DNA from: CAYLLT01 sp964384465
Lineage (GTDB): Bacteria; Planctomycetota; Phycisphaerae; UBA1845; PWPN01
Assembly: GCA_964384465.1 (NCBI GenBank)
Contig: CAYLLT010000012.1
Location: 8,706-72,705 of the forward strand
DNA: 64,000 nucleotides
Direction: 5' to 3'
Part shown: positions 8,357 to 15,882 of the stretch, in pieces
How positions within the stretch are numbered: the stretch's first letter is position 1
Layout: each line of letters begins with the position of its first letter
Translations under genes and position numbers: made by a program
Notes under the pieces: generated by a model
Told to the model about the DNA's origin: nothing
The model's input: the letters and a program-made list of their open reading frames with translations, nothing else
Database searches by the model: none

Positions 8357-9211
8357 TCAGGCCTCCATGTGCGAAACCCGGCAGCTCTGCCGCTCGTTCG
8401 CCGCCCGCTCCTGATCACGATAGGCCGTCAGCCGGTCCGCCAGCTCCTGGAAATCCACTTGGTGGGCATCAAATTCCGGACCGTCCACGCAGGCGAATCG
8501 CATCTGCCCGCCGACCTGCACGCGGCACCCTCCGCACATCCCGGTGCCGTCCACCATGATGGGGTTCAAGGATGCAACGGTGTGTATCTCAAAGGGACGC
8601 GTCAGCTCGGCGACCGCGCGCATCATGGGTACGGGGCCCGCTGCGAACACCGCGTCAACGGGCCGGTCCGGCCGTTCAATCAACTGCCTGAGCTGGTCGG
8701 TCACCAGGCCGGCAAAGCCGTAGCTGCCGTCGTCCGTGCACGGATAGACTGCGTCGCAGATGCCGGCCAACTCCGTCTCGAGGATGATCTTTGTGCGCGA
8801 GCGACCCCCAATAACGGCAGAGACGTAATTGCCCTCGGACTTGAGCGCTGCTGCCTGGGGATAGATGACGGCCGTGCCCACGCCGCCTCCAACCACGACA
8901 GCATGCCCGAAGCAGGCCAGCTCCGTGCGACGGCCGAGCGGGCCGGCGACATCCATCAAATGATCGCCTTTGGCCAGGGCGCAGATTTGGCGAGTGGTCG
9001 CTCCGACGGCTTGCACAATCAGCACGATGCTGCCGGCCCGGCGGTCACTGTCTGCAATCGTGAGCGGAATGCGTTCGCCATCCTGCGAGACGCGGACGAT
9101 CACAAACTGCCCCGGCCCGCAGTGTCGGACAACGTGAGGTGCTAGCACAACGAGCCGTCGGATGTTGGGCGCCAGCCAGACGGCATCGAGGATCTCGTAA
9201 TGCGTGCTCAT
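8357..9211 (-). CDS. nfnA: NfnA-type FAD/[2Fe-2S] subunit (sulfide dehydrogenase SudB / DHODH electron-transfer family)
   Basis: Small subunit of the Nfn complex, carrying the NADH-side FAD and a [2Fe-2S] cluster. I start at ATG 9211 because GGAG lies seven bases upstream; a start seven codons earlier has no such site. It has 284 residues. CGPGQFVIVRV and RIPLTIAD mark the FAD domain, VVVGGGVGTAVIYPQ the nucleotide domain, and MCGGCRVQVGGQMRFACVDG the cluster ligands near 220-240. It is the first gene of the operon. A sigma-54-type promoter (9262-9277) lies about 50 bp upstream of the ATG. Confidence 0.88.
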   Translation of the reverse strand: MSTHYEILDAVWLAPNIRRLVVLAPHVVRHCGPGQFVIVRVSQDGERIPLTIADSDRRAGSIVLIVQAVGATTRQICALAKGDHLMDVAGPLGRRTELACFGHAVVVGGGVGTAVIYPQAAALKSEGNYVSAVIGGRSRTKIILETELAGICDAVYPCTDDGSYGFAGLVTDQLRQLIERPDRPVDAVFAAGPVPMMRAVAELTRPFEIHTVASLNPIMVDGTGMCGGCRVQVGGQMRFACVDGPEFDAHQVDFQELADRLTAYRDQERAANERQSCRVSHMEA

Positions 9212-9261
9212 GACACTCCGGCGACGAACCATTCCCGACGCGTATTCCCTGGGAGCATTTC

Positions 9262-9277
9262 AGCAAGCGCCGTGCCG
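9262..9277 (-). promoter_or_regulatory. Sigma-54 promoter for nfnA-nfnB operon
   Basis: Minus-strand CGGCACGGCGCTTGCT matches the -24/-12 consensus TGGCAC-N5-TTGCW with one mismatch and has the required GG-N10-GC. The predicted transcript would begin near 9251, 40 bp before the nfnA ATG. One of eight similar sites in the window. Confidence 0.65.
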
Positions 9278-9404
9278 TAGAGTCGGCTGATCGTCTGGAG
9301 CGAGCCCCGCCAAGCGTGGTCAAATCGGGGGTGAGTGAGCGGTGCGACAGGGCGGTGCGCCGAATGGCGCAAAGATAGAGCCTTTTAGCGCAACGGGGCG
9401 CGAG

Positions 9405-11372
9405 CTACGGAACCCGGATGCGGTATTCAGCTCGGCGGCCGCTCCACTCGCCGAAGGCTGGCTCGGTCATGCCGTTGCGATGTGTGAGGAGTTCGCCTGT
9501 CCGCTGTAATCGGACCCCTTGGGGCTTGAGGATCTCGAAGAGAATCCCTCGGCCGGCCAGCTTCAGCGATACCGCGGGGCCGTCCAGCGTCACCTGTGTT
9601 CGTTCCAGGCCGTCGAACACCAGCATCGGATAGTACACGCGCATCCGCTGGACATCGCCACCCGTGAGTTCGTCCTCCACCGTCACACTCTTGCGTTCGA
9701 GGGTGAAGGTTTGTGTGACGGCGGGCAGCGGCTGCGGCGAACTCGTCACCTCGGCGGCGCCCCCGCTCTCGAGGCTGGCATATGCCACCCGAAAACGCAC
9801 TCGTGTGGGAGATTCCTCCAATACATCGATGCTCGGCGGAGCCGGCGAAGTGTCAGCTAACCGGTGCCACTTCCCTCCGCTGTCCTTCCATGCCGGCCCG
9901 ATGGAGAGGTTGACGCCGGCGCCGCTGAACTTGGGGGCGCACCCATCCGAGGGGCCCAACTGAGGATGCCCTCCCTCGATATGCACTCGGATCAGTCCCG
10001 TGGGGTTGTAGATGTGATCGCCGCAGGTGTCGTACTCGATGTAGGCGCCGCCGGCGTTCGCAAAGACCTTGTGAAAGGGATCGAGAATCGGCAACACGAA
10101 ACCGCCGATCTCGGCGGGGCACGGGCCTTCCTGAACGGCATCATCCGCGAAAGCCCACGCGGCCGAGAGCATGGAGCACGCCAGCATGTTGTAGTTCGCA
10201 TGTGCGGAATAACTTTCGTAACCGTGCTCGGCTTCGATCGGGAAGCGGTTCTTCACGATGTATCCCGAGCCGTCCGGACGAATCCACCGCTGGATGCAGG
10301 CCAGTGAGAGCCGGGCGGCGCGCTTCATGGCGCCGGCCTCAATGTCGCGGCCGGCCCGCGCGTAGTGTGTCGCGTAGACCTCGAACGTCACCGCGGACGC
10401 GGCCTCGTTCCAGATGTGGTGACTGCTGCGGAAGCCCGTCGGCAGCTCGCCGAAAGGCGATTGCATCAGCAGCGACGTCCATGCTCCCCGCCACAACAGC
10501 TCGCGGTAAGCCGCATACGATGGCCCGCGATAGCCCAGTAGGTCCCGCCTGCCGGGCGGGACCGGCCCCGCCCGGCAGGCGGGGCCTACTAGAATGCCGG
10601 CCAGGAAGTGCCGTGGGAACTGATCGTAGGCCAGCGGGTGCCCGTGTTCGTCATACATGCCCAGCGGCGTAAAGTGCTTGAGCTGCGCGGTGAGACTCTC
10701 CTCGACGTAGTCCATGTTCGTCAGGCCATGCACGGCTCGCAGATACTCGCCACTGAGGTTCACGACGTTCCAGTTGGAGCCGCCCGCACCGGAACGATAC
10801 AGCTTCTCCGAATTCAGCCGACCGAGATCCTTTCGCCAGGCGGCGACCCGCTGCGGTGGTGCGAGCCCGTCAAAAAGTTCCAGCGCCATCATTGCCGGGT
10901 AGGTGTAGAAATCGCCGTGATTGTTCTTCGCCGTCGCCGCGACCATGTCGGACAGGGCGGCGTCCATCGCTCGCATCCCGCTCTCCAGCAGGTCCGAGTC
11001 CCGTCGAAAGCCGCTGGCCAGGAGCGCGGCCACGCAGTGGGCATAGCACGGCGTGGCGTAGTAAACTTCTTCGTGGCGCACCGGATCGACAATGCCGCCG
11101 CGGGCATTTTGATATCGCTGCATCACCCGCACTTGCCCATCGATGACGCGCAGATAATCCCGCCGGTTCAAACGCGTGGGCGTGAAGTTTTCGCGATCCG
11201 CCGCCCGCGCCATGAAAGCATTGATCTGCCTGTGCAGGGGGTGTGCATTGCCCGGCAGCGGCGTCTCCGCCAGCGCAGCAGGCGGCAGGATCGTCTCGTC
11301 CCCCGCCTGCGCCTCACTCATCAGCGCACAGGATGCGCCGAGGATCACCAGGACATGGCAACACACATTCAT
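9405..11372 (-). CDS. Secreted protein, probable polysaccharide-active (lyase-like) enzyme
   Basis: 655 residues with an N-terminal signal peptide (MNVCCHVLVILGASCALMSE, cleavage probably after AQA). The central part is rich in aromatic-containing helices (NHGDFYTYPAMMALELFDG, GSNWNVVNLSGEYLR, SYSAHANYNMLACSML), resembling the alpha/alpha toroid of polysaccharide lyases. A C-terminal beta-rich part follows. I cannot name the family or catalytic residues. An internal segment, GPACRAGPVPPGRRDLLGYR, is encoded by an inserted palindrome (10537-10590) and is unlikely to be part of the fold. Its ATG overlaps the stop of the coiled-coil gene upstream. Confidence 0.55.
   Translation of the reverse strand: MNVCCHVLVILGASCALMSEAQAGDETILPPAALAETPLPGNAHPLHRQINAFMARAADRENFTPTRLNRRDYLRVIDGQVRVMQRYQNARGGIVDPVRHEEVYYATPCYAHCVAALLASGFRRDSDLLESGMRAMDAALSDMVAATAKNNHGDFYTYPAMMALELFDGLAPPQRVAAWRKDLGRLNSEKLYRSGAGGSNWNVVNLSGEYLRAVHGLTNMDYVEESLTAQLKHFTPLGMYDEHGHPLAYDQFPRHFLAGILVGPACRAGPVPPGRRDLLGYRGPSYAAYRELLWRGAWTSLLMQSPFGELPTGFRSSHHIWNEAASAVTFEVYATHYARAGRDIEAGAMKRAARLSLACIQRWIRPDGSGYIVKNRFPIEAEHGYESYSAHANYNMLACSMLSAAWAFADDAVQEGPCPAEIGGFVLPILDPFHKVFANAGGAYIEYDTCGDHIYNPTGLIRVHIEGGHPQLGPSDGCAPKFSGAGVNLSIGPAWKDSGGKWHRLADTSPAPPSIDVLEESPTRVRFRVAYASLESGGAAEVTSSPQPLPAVTQTFTLERKSVTVEDELTGGDVQRMRVYYPMLVFDGLERTQVTLDGPAVSLKLAGRGILFEILKPQGVRLQRTGELLTHRNGMTEPAFGEWSGRRAEYRIRVP
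10537..10590. repeat. 54-bp inverted repeat inserted inside the lyase-like gene
   Basis: Left arm 10537-10560 (AGTAGGTCCCGCCTGCCGGG...) and right arm 10568-10590 are complementary with one mismatch, around a 7-bp loop. The element lies in frame in the middle of the 9405-11372 gene. It is a GC-rich dispersed-palindrome type unrelated to the GTCGAC family. Confidence 0.85.
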
Positions 11373-11653
11373 GGTCTTTTCATGATTTTCTTCTGGTTCT
11401 TCAGTATCTTCATCTGGTTGCCCATGATCTGGTCAGGTTTGCGCTGATTCGACTTGATGTCTTTCTGGGTGGTGAGAACCGCTTTTTGGTTCTTAAGGAC
11501 GTTTTTCAGAATGACATCCTGATTGCTCAGGACCTTACGTTGGTTGCGCAGAATCTCGTCCTGATTACGCAGGATCTTGTCCTGATTACTCAGAATCACA
11601 TCTCGCTCGCTCTCCGGCGTATACTGATCGGCAACCACCAATTCCTCAGACAT
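11369..11653 (-). CDS. Small heptad-repeat coiled-coil protein rich in Asn-Gln
   Basis: 94 residues from ATG 11653, which has AGGAG eight bases upstream; a start 12 codons earlier is possible. Residues 17-90 are an almost regular seven-residue repeat of the form I-L-x-N-Q-x-x (ILSNQDK, ILRNQDE, ILRNQRK, VLSNQDV, then looser units). This predicts one long amphipathic helix forming a parallel coiled coil. It has no signal peptide, membrane segment or cysteine. The stop overlaps the start of the secreted lyase-like gene. Function unknown; a structural or scaffold role is possible. Confidence 0.7.
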   Translation of the reverse strand: MSEELVVADQYTPESERDVILSNQDKILRNQDEILRNQRKVLSNQDVILKNVLKNQKAVLTTQKDIKSNQRKPDQIMGNQMKILKNQKKIMKRP

Positions 11654-11689
11654 GGCCTCAACTCCTTTCTGTGATTGAGCCCCTGACAC

Positions 11690-11759
11690 TGTATATTGCT
11701 ATGATCGTGCTTCCTGCCTCTTTATCTGTCGCGCTGATGCTTCCCTTTGACCGCATCGC
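11690..11759. other. Short intergenic region upstream of the coiled-coil gene
   Basis: 70 bp between the coiled-coil gene and the kinase-like gene. It contains a poor GG-N10-GC-like site but nothing I would call a promoter or terminator. Confidence 0.4.
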
Positions 11760-12518
11760 TTACGCCAATCGCCGTGCCGGCACAGGCGAGGCGACTGGGG
11801 ACTGAGGAGGGGCTTTTTGCGCCACTTCCTTAAATGTATGAACGATCAGATGTGCGGCCTGGTCGGTTGTAAAGTGGACCCGGTTAATCGTCAGGTCGAC
11901 TCTCGTCGGTTCATTGACATCCACGTGGAAGTGTTGCCGGATATAATCAGCACGTTCTTTTTCGATTCGCGCCACCTCCTCGCTCGCCTGTTCGGGAGTC
12001 ATCGCGTGCTGATTGGTGTAGTTCGCTATTCGCCAGTCTAATGGTGCTACGATCCGTACGCGCAGGCCCCGGTCACGCGGCAAAATCAGATCGGCGCCCC
12101 GCCCCACGAAGACGCCGCTGCCCTGACGCGCCAGGCACAAGATCGTTTCGACCAGCCGATGAAAGTAGTCGTTCCGGCGGTACTCACTTTGCATCAGCGA
12201 AAGGAAGGTCTCCTCGAACCAACCCAGATCTCTTTCGTCCAGGGAGCGGTAGATCTGTTCGCGCATCACATCATCGCCGGCCATCATGTGCAGGATCTGC
12301 TTATCGAAGACCGGCCAGCCGAGTTGTTCGCCCACTCGCGCCGCAATCTTGCCTCCCCCTGATCCGGGCATGCGCGAGATGCAAACGAAGTCCGCGGTCT
12401 CCGGCTTAACCTCTGGCGATTCCGCCAACTGTTTTTGCCGGGCGAATTCCCAGTCACGCAACTGTCGCTCGATCAGCTTCTCCATGGCCGGAGAAGGTGT
12501 TGACGCCTGATAAACCAT
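11760..12518 (-). CDS. Cytidylate-kinase-like family protein
   Basis: 252 residues from ATG 12518 (GGAG nine bases upstream); a longer frame exists but lacks support. ISRMPGSGGGKIAARVGEQLGWPVFDKQIL resembles the P-loop and following strand of the cytidylate-kinase-like family, with MPGSGGGK as the nucleotide loop. A conserved FVGRGAD and RVRIVAPLDWRI follow. Enzymes of this family are often found with stress or dormancy genes, and their substrate is not established. The C-terminal tail is Pro/Ala-rich and probably disordered. A strong sigma-54-like promoter lies 118 bp upstream. Confidence 0.75.
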   Translation of the reverse strand: MVYQASTPSPAMEKLIERQLRDWEFARQKQLAESPEVKPETADFVCISRMPGSGGGKIAARVGEQLGWPVFDKQILHMMAGDDVMREQIYRSLDERDLGWFEETFLSLMQSEYRRNDYFHRLVETILCLARQGSGVFVGRGADLILPRDRGLRVRIVAPLDWRIANYTNQHAMTPEQASEEVARIEKERADYIRQHFHVDVNEPTRVDLTINRVHFTTDQAAHLIVHTFKEVAQKAPPQSPVASPVPARRLA

Positions 12519-12635
12519 CGCATTGCTCCGGTTGATTCGCGCCTGTGTCCTTTTCCGCATGCGGACCAGCACATTGTTCCTGGAATGAGTACATTCCTTG
12601 TCCCGGACATTCGGAAACCTCTCCACAAGATGGAA

Positions 12636-12651
12636 AGCATCTAACGTGCCA
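12636..12651 (-). promoter_or_regulatory. Sigma-54 promoter for the cytidylate-kinase-like gene
   Basis: Minus-strand TGGCACGTTAGATGCT matches TGGCAC-N5-TTGCW except for one base in the -12 element. Predicted start is near 12625, giving a leader of about 107 nt before ATG 12518. This is among the best matches in the window. Confidence 0.7.
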
Positions 12652-12791
12652 CGACATGAAGCGGTGATCAGACTTCTTCTGCGTGCATCTGCGGCAAATG
12701 GCACAGCCGAATGGCGAAATGCCGCTGTCAAATGGCCATCGTATAACTGGACGATTGATTCAAATGAGTGCGATGAGGCTCATCGTCCCCG

Positions 12792-14027
12792 CTACGCCTC
12801 TCCCGCCACCGGAATATGTGCCCGGATGTTCGCTTCGGTCAGCTCGTAATCCGGCGGCCCGAGCACGAGCGGCGACTTCATCATCTCGTCCCACGTCACC
12901 TCTTTGCCGGTGTACGCGGATGTGCGTCCCATGATGGCCGTCAGCGTCGACTCCGCCACCGTCTGCGCTTCGTTCAACGGACTGCCGCCGCGGATCGAGG
13001 CGATGAGATCGATGTGCTCCTGCACGTAGGGGTCCTGCCCCTGGAACTTCTCCAGTTTCAGCGAGCTGATCCAGCCGCTGCAATCCGAAAGCCCCTTCTG
13101 CCCGATCACCCGTTCCGACACATTCCTCTTGCAGCCGGTGATCTGACGGCACTGGCTGGCGATATGGACTTCGTCAGGATAGGTAAAATCCGTGGCAAAG
13201 AAATCGTATTGGTTCCCGGTGACCCGCCGCTGCCGCCCGCCCATGGCCACCGCCCTTACCGGATGCTTCCCGATGACCCAGTTGGCCACGTCGAGGTTGT
13301 GCACGTGCTGTTCCACGACGTGGTCGCCCGACAGCCACGACCAGTTGTTCCAGTCGCGCAGCATCCATTCCATGTCCGACCAGCCCTTTTCACGTTGCTT
13401 GTACCAGGCCTGCGGGCCGTTCCAGTAAACCTGCCCCGCGACGATATTGCCGATCGCGCCGTCATGAATCCGCTTGATGGTTTCGATGTATGGCATTTGG
13501 TGGCGCCGCTGCGTCCCGGCCGCGATGGAGAGATCTTTTTCTTTTGCCTTCCGGCCGCTCTCCATGACGCTCCGCACACCGACCGGATCCACCGCGGCCG
13601 GCTTCTCCATGAAAACGTGCCTGCCCGCCTCGATACACGCGGCCAGGTGTTTCGGCCGGTAGTAGGGCGGCGTAGCCAGGATGACGTAATCGACGCCCGC
13701 ATCGAGCAGCTTTTCATACGCATCGAGACCCACGAAACAATTCTTCTTCTCGATGGGTGCGATTTTCGACAGCGTCTCGTAGCACTGATCCATGTGATCC
13801 GCGAACACGTCCGCCAGGGCCACGATTCGGACCGCCTTGTCCGCGGCCATCGCGTTGCGCGCGGCCCCCGTTCCCCTCCCGCCACAACCCACCACGCCGA
13901 CCCGGATCGGCTTGTCCGGCTCCGCCCCGGTGATCACGTACGGAAACGCGGTGGCCGCCAACGTGGTCACCGCCGCCGATTTGACAAACTCCCGCCTGGT
14001 TGGCCGCGTCACGTTGCTATTGGCCAT
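12792..14027 (-). CDS. Tat-exported Gfo/Idh/MocA-family oxidoreductase
   Basis: 411 residues. A Tat signal is visible (RPTRREFVKSAAVTTLAATAFP), so the folded, cofactor-loaded enzyme is probably exported. The NAD(P)-binding motif VGVVGCGGRGTGAARN is at about 44-59, and FMEKPAAVDPVG carries the family EKP motif with its Lys. Substrate is unknown; in planctomycetes such enzymes usually act on sugars or sugar acids. It is divergent from the GH28 gene, with a 373-bp spacer. Confidence 0.85.
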   Translation of the reverse strand: MANSNVTRPTRREFVKSAAVTTLAATAFPYVITGAEPDKPIRVGVVGCGGRGTGAARNAMAADKAVRIVALADVFADHMDQCYETLSKIAPIEKKNCFVGLDAYEKLLDAGVDYVILATPPYYRPKHLAACIEAGRHVFMEKPAAVDPVGVRSVMESGRKAKEKDLSIAAGTQRRHQMPYIETIKRIHDGAIGNIVAGQVYWNGPQAWYKQREKGWSDMEWMLRDWNNWSWLSGDHVVEQHVHNLDVANWVIGKHPVRAVAMGGRQRRVTGNQYDFFATDFTYPDEVHIASQCRQITGCKRNVSERVIGQKGLSDCSGWISSLKLEKFQGQDPYVQEHIDLIASIRGGSPLNEAQTVAESTLTAIMGRTSAYTGKEVTWDEMMKSPLVLGPPDYELTEANIRAHIPVAGEA

Positions 14028-14400
14028 GTCTGGTCTCCTTGAAATCGGATCGGTCTGAAATCAATATGAGAACGCGCACAATGTGCTCATCCTCGGACGG
14101 TATTCTATCCACAATCGAATCCCGCATGAAAAGGTTCAAGTCCTGGAAACCGCTACGCTGAACGAACCCGATGCGAATTGCGTTTTTTGCCGCATCCTTT
14201 GCGGGATTGCACGCAACCGCATAGACCCAAAACACTTGAGAGCTCAGGATTCCCTGATAAACCGCTTGCCGCGCCCACCGAACGACCTCATTCCTTTTAT
14301 GCATCAGATTGGTACACCATTTGCGATACCAATCATGCACGCGAGCTATAAGCGATGGTCGGTCCAGTTATCACGGGTAGTCTGCTTGCCAGCGTTAATC
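14028..14400. other. Divergent intergenic region between oxidoreductase and GH28 genes
   Basis: 373 bp with no convincing gene. It holds a sigma-54-like promoter directed towards GH28 (14310-14325). I saw no clear sigma-70 promoter for the leftward gene. Confidence 0.5.
14310..14325 (+). promoter_or_regulatory. Sigma-54 promoter for GH28 lipoprotein gene
   Basis: TGGTACACCATTTGCG matches TGGCAC-N5-TTGCW with one change in -24 and one at the last position; GG-N10-GC is intact. Predicted start is near 14336, about 65 bp before ATG 14401. The -24/-12 bases (TGGTAC, TTGCG) are identical to those before the cytochrome operon. Confidence 0.6.
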
Positions 14401-15873
14401 ATGATGAGAATGAAGCGGGTGCTTGCTTTTCTGGTCCTTGTGGTTGCCACGGGATGTCAGCCGCACGGACAGTACCACGGCGCGGTCATGACCCCGCCGG
14501 AAGAGGACGGATGGAAGTCGTCTGCGACCCGGGCGGAAAAGGGGTCAGGTTCATTTTGCCGGAACGGCCCGAAGGGTGCTTCGCACAAAATGAACCTGAC
14601 CCCTTTTCCGCCTTACGTGGTCACCGACTACGGTGCCGCCGGTGACGGCCGGACGAAGGACACGGCTGCGATTCAAGGGGCAATCGACGCCGCCGGCCGG
14701 CAGAATGGTGCGTGCGTTTATTTTCCGCGCGGCACCTATTTGACCGGCACCTTGTTTCTGCGAAGCGGCGTGACAATTCGACTGGGCAGCGGTGCTATTG
14801 TCCTGGGAAGCACCAACCTGGCTGATTACCCTCGCGTCGTCCCCGCCTTTCGATCCTACACCGACAACTACGCCACGCAGAGCTTGTTTTACGCCGAAAC
14901 CATCGAAAATGCGGCGATCATCGGTGAAGGTACGATCGACGGTGCGGGAGCCGCCTTTACCAGTCGGTCGTATCGCGATCGCCCCTTCGTCATCCGCTTC
15001 ATCACCTGCCGGAACATCCGCGTTGAAGGGATCACGCTGCGCAATGCGGCCATGTGGATGCAGCATTATCTGGCGTGTGAGCAGGTTACACTCCGCGGTT
15101 TGACAGTGGACAACCGCTGTAACCACGAGAACGACGGCATGGATATTGATTCCTGCCGAAGCGTCCGTGTTTTCGACTGCGACATCCGGTCCAACGACGA
15201 TGCGCTGGTGTTCAAAAGCAGCAGCAAGAAAGCCTGCGAGGACGCCACGGTAACCAACTGCATCCTGAGCAGCCGATGCAACGCGATCAAGATGGGCACC
15301 GAGTCCAGCGGCGGTTTCCGGCGGATCAGTATCAAGAACTGCAACGTGCGCGACACTCGTCTGGCCGGGATTGCCCTCGAAATCGTTGACGGCGGCACGC
15401 TCGACGGGATTTCGCTGTCGGATGTTGAGATGCAGAATGTCGGCACACCGATCTTCCTGCGGCTGGGGAATCGCGCCCGTCCGCCGACCCAGGATGACGA
15501 CAAGCCGGATATCGGTACCTTCCGCAACGTGACCATCACACGTATTAAGGCGGTTGGCGCGGGAATAACCGGCAGCTCGATCACCGGCCTGCCGGATCAT
15601 CCCATCGAGAACGTGAGGTTGACAGATATTGATCTGACTTATGCGGGCGGCGGCTCACGGGAAGATGCCTCGCGAACGCTGCCCGAACTGCCTGACCGGT
15701 ATCCGGAATCCACGATGTTCGGGCGCCTGCCGGCGCACGGGCTGTATTGTCGCCACGTGAGCGGTCTGACGCTCGACCGCTGGCGCGTACGGTTGGCCTC
15801 ACCGGACCAGCGGCCTCCGCTGGTCTGCGAAGACGTGCGCGAGCGAGCCCCCGCGTCCGGCCCATCAAAATAG
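14401..15873 (+). CDS. Glycoside hydrolase family 28 (polygalacturonase-like) lipoprotein
   Basis: 490 residues if started at ATG 14401 (14410 is possible; neither has a strong ribosome site). The N-terminus is a lipoprotein signal ending LVVATGC, so the enzyme is probably membrane-anchored outside the cytoplasm. VVTDYGAAGDGRTKDTAAIQ opens the right-handed beta-helix of pectinase-type enzymes. GMDIDSC, SNDDALVFKS and RCNAIKMG correspond to the catalytic Asp-containing turns of GH28. Residues about 45-71 are encoded by an inserted inverted repeat (14532-14612) between the signal peptide and the catalytic domain. The substrate is presumably pectin-like oligosaccharide, by inference. Confidence 0.85.
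   Translation: MMRMKRVLAFLVLVVATGCQPHGQYHGAVMTPPEEDGWKSSATRAEKGSGSFCRNGPKGASHKMNLTPFPPYVVTDYGAAGDGRTKDTAAIQGAIDAAGRQNGACVYFPRGTYLTGTLFLRSGVTIRLGSGAIVLGSTNLADYPRVVPAFRSYTDNYATQSLFYAETIENAAIIGEGTIDGAGAAFTSRSYRDRPFVIRFITCRNIRVEGITLRNAAMWMQHYLACEQVTLRGLTVDNRCNHENDGMDIDSCRSVRVFDCDIRSNDDALVFKSSSKKACEDATVTNCILSSRCNAIKMGTESSGGFRRISIKNCNVRDTRLAGIALEIVDGGTLDGISLSDVEMQNVGTPIFLRLGNRARPPTQDDDKPDIGTFRNVTITRIKAVGAGITGSSITGLPDHPIENVRLTDIDLTYAGGGSREDASRTLPELPDRYPESTMFGRLPAHGLYCRHVSGLTLDRWRVRLASPDQRPPLVCEDVRERAPASGPSK
14532..14612. repeat. 81-bp inverted repeat, in frame inside GH28
   Basis: Perfect 26-bp arms (14532-14557 and 14587-14612; core GGGGTCAGGTTCATTTT) flank a 29-bp loop. In the gene it is read as EKGSGSFCRNGPKGASH and onward. 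A second copy begins at 63951 in the radical SAM gene and is read in the same frame. Elements of this kind resemble REP/BIME palindromes mobilised by RAYT transposases. Confidence 0.95.
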
Positions 15874-15882
15874 GAACATGCG

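Noticed and set aside
7292..9145. 617-residue + strand frame across the Nfn genes
   Set aside because: Antisense shadow of two clear flavoprotein genes; low-complexity His/Arg/Gly content and no ribosome site.
11704..11760. Sigma-54-like sites upstream of the coiled-coil gene
   Set aside because: The better one reads AAGCACGATCATAGCAA, lacking the GG of the -24 element, and the other matches poorly in -12. I judged both chance.
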